NCBI RefSeq assembly: GCF_004827385.1
Contig: NZ_SRXN01000016.1
Coordinates: forward strand, 102,535 to 166,534
Length of the DNA: 64,000 bases
Reading direction: 5' to 3'
Source: Ensifer sp. MPMI2T
Lineage (GTDB): Bacteria; Pseudomonadota; Alphaproteobacteria; Rhizobiales; Rhizobiaceae
Shown here: positions 63,733 to 64,000 of the stretch, piece by piece
How positions within the stretch are numbered: position 1 is the first letter of the stretch
Layout: each line of letters begins with the position of its first letter
The notes under the pieces: generated by a model
What the model was told of the DNA's origin: nothing
What the model saw: the letters and a program-made list of their open reading frames with translations, nothing else
The model's database searches: none
Made by a program: the position numbers and the translations under genes

Positions 63733-64000
63733 CGGTGCCATATTGGTCCGTCTACACGTAGCCTATTCAACGGCTGTTGTGTGGCGAAACCCACCAAAAT
63801 CCCGATCGTGTGAGGGGTGTCATGGTCGCTTAGGGCAACCCGCCCGGTCGCTTAAGGTAGTATTTCGCTCCTCCCGCAAATGATGGAGTGGATGCCCCCT
63901 CCTCGAACGGCATCGCAATGTGCCAAGTTGGTGATGTGAAAGTCACCCAAGACGGAGAGAGCATCCATGAAGGAAGTTACCATCATCGGCGTCGACCTGG
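63733..64000 (+). mobile_element. Left part of an IS110-type element (cut by the window end)
   Basis: The right edge begins an IS110-family recombinase; the 234 bases before it have no protein frame and contain a direct repeat GGTCGCTTA at 63824-63832 and 63846-63854. IS110-group elements carry a long non-coding 5' end that encodes the guide (bridge) RNA. The precise left boundary of the element is not visible without an empty-site comparison. Confidence 0.5.
63967..64000 (+). CDS. IS110-family recombinase, N-terminal fragment
   Basis: Only MKEVTIIGVDL is inside the window. The sequence, with the catalytic-type Asp of VDL near residue 10 (as in the DEDD RuvC-like domain of IS110 proteins) and a strong GGAGAG before the ATG, matches the opening of rhizobial IS110 transposases. 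The rest lies beyond the window. Confidence 0.65.
   Translation, partial: MKEVTIIGVDL

Overview
The window is about 64 kb of high-GC DNA from an alphaproteobacterium. The organism is most likely a member of the Rhizobiaceae close to Sinorhizobium/Ensifer. The main support is a family of RIME-type intergenic mosaic elements (two palindromes joined by a short A/T-rich linker), present as about a dozen full or partial copies. A second family of long inverted-repeat elements, with ends reading like CTCATTCCTGTG...CACAGGAATGAG, occurs five times. The species call rests on remembered repeat and protein types, not on a search. I see no rRNA, tRNA, CRISPR array or core replication gene. The layout is accessory-like: short operons and many divergent regulator/target pairs.

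Region by region. 0-10 kb: 5'-truncated amidohydrolase; Rrf2 regulator with a TrxR-like flavoprotein; a Spy/CpxP-like protein with an OmpR-type two-component system; GST; aminoglycoside-phosphotransferase-like kinase; exported aldose epimerase; M14 carboxypeptidase preceded by a small paralogue of its own N-terminal domain. 10-22 kb: a winged-helix/TolB-like/TPR regulator, methyltransferase, Tat-exported sulfatase, cupin plus NAD(P)-binding protein with a second winged-helix/TolB/TPR regulator divergent from them, DoxX protein, RTX calcium-binding secreted protein. 22-33 kb: YkvA protein, secreted vWA (DUF1194) protein, alpha/beta hydrolase-OsmC fusion, NIPSNAP protein with divergent TetR and two clear operators, msrB-msrA, LysR, NDH-2-like flavoprotein with divergent Rrf2, trxB, DUF1127, and a YkgB/RclC-like membrane protein with a divergent TetR and four related operator boxes. 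33-48 kb: conserved unknown, epimerase, cupin/AhpD-like pair with divergent MocR regulator, glyoxalase-fold protein, EamA transporter, a frameshifted exported protein, iron-permease-like protein, stand-alone cyclase domain with divergent LysR, potassium-channel-like protein, a shortened MscS/cNMP-binding hybrid, dienelactone hydrolase, ddl and a frameshifted ATP-grasp-like gene. 48-64 kb: P-type ATPase, copper set (CopC-CopD fusion, YcnI-like, DUF2946-like), Tat-exported amidohydrolase, two LysR/enzyme divergent pairs, a candidate small RNA with anti-Shine-Dalgarno loops, a cyclase/TolB/TPR protein, and at the right edge the start of an IS110-type recombinase with its leader.

Functionally the window leans to redox and electrophile defence (methionine sulfoxide reductases, thioredoxin reductase, OsmC, AhpD-like, RclC-like, GST), metal and copper handling, and signalling. 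The signalling theme includes three proteins that share one TolB-like/TPR body behind different N-terminal heads. The most interesting leads are the anti-SD small RNA, the IS110 leader (where a bridge RNA would lie), the two multi-operator TetR switches, the free-standing carboxypeptidase prodomain, and the internally deleted MscS-cNMP protein.
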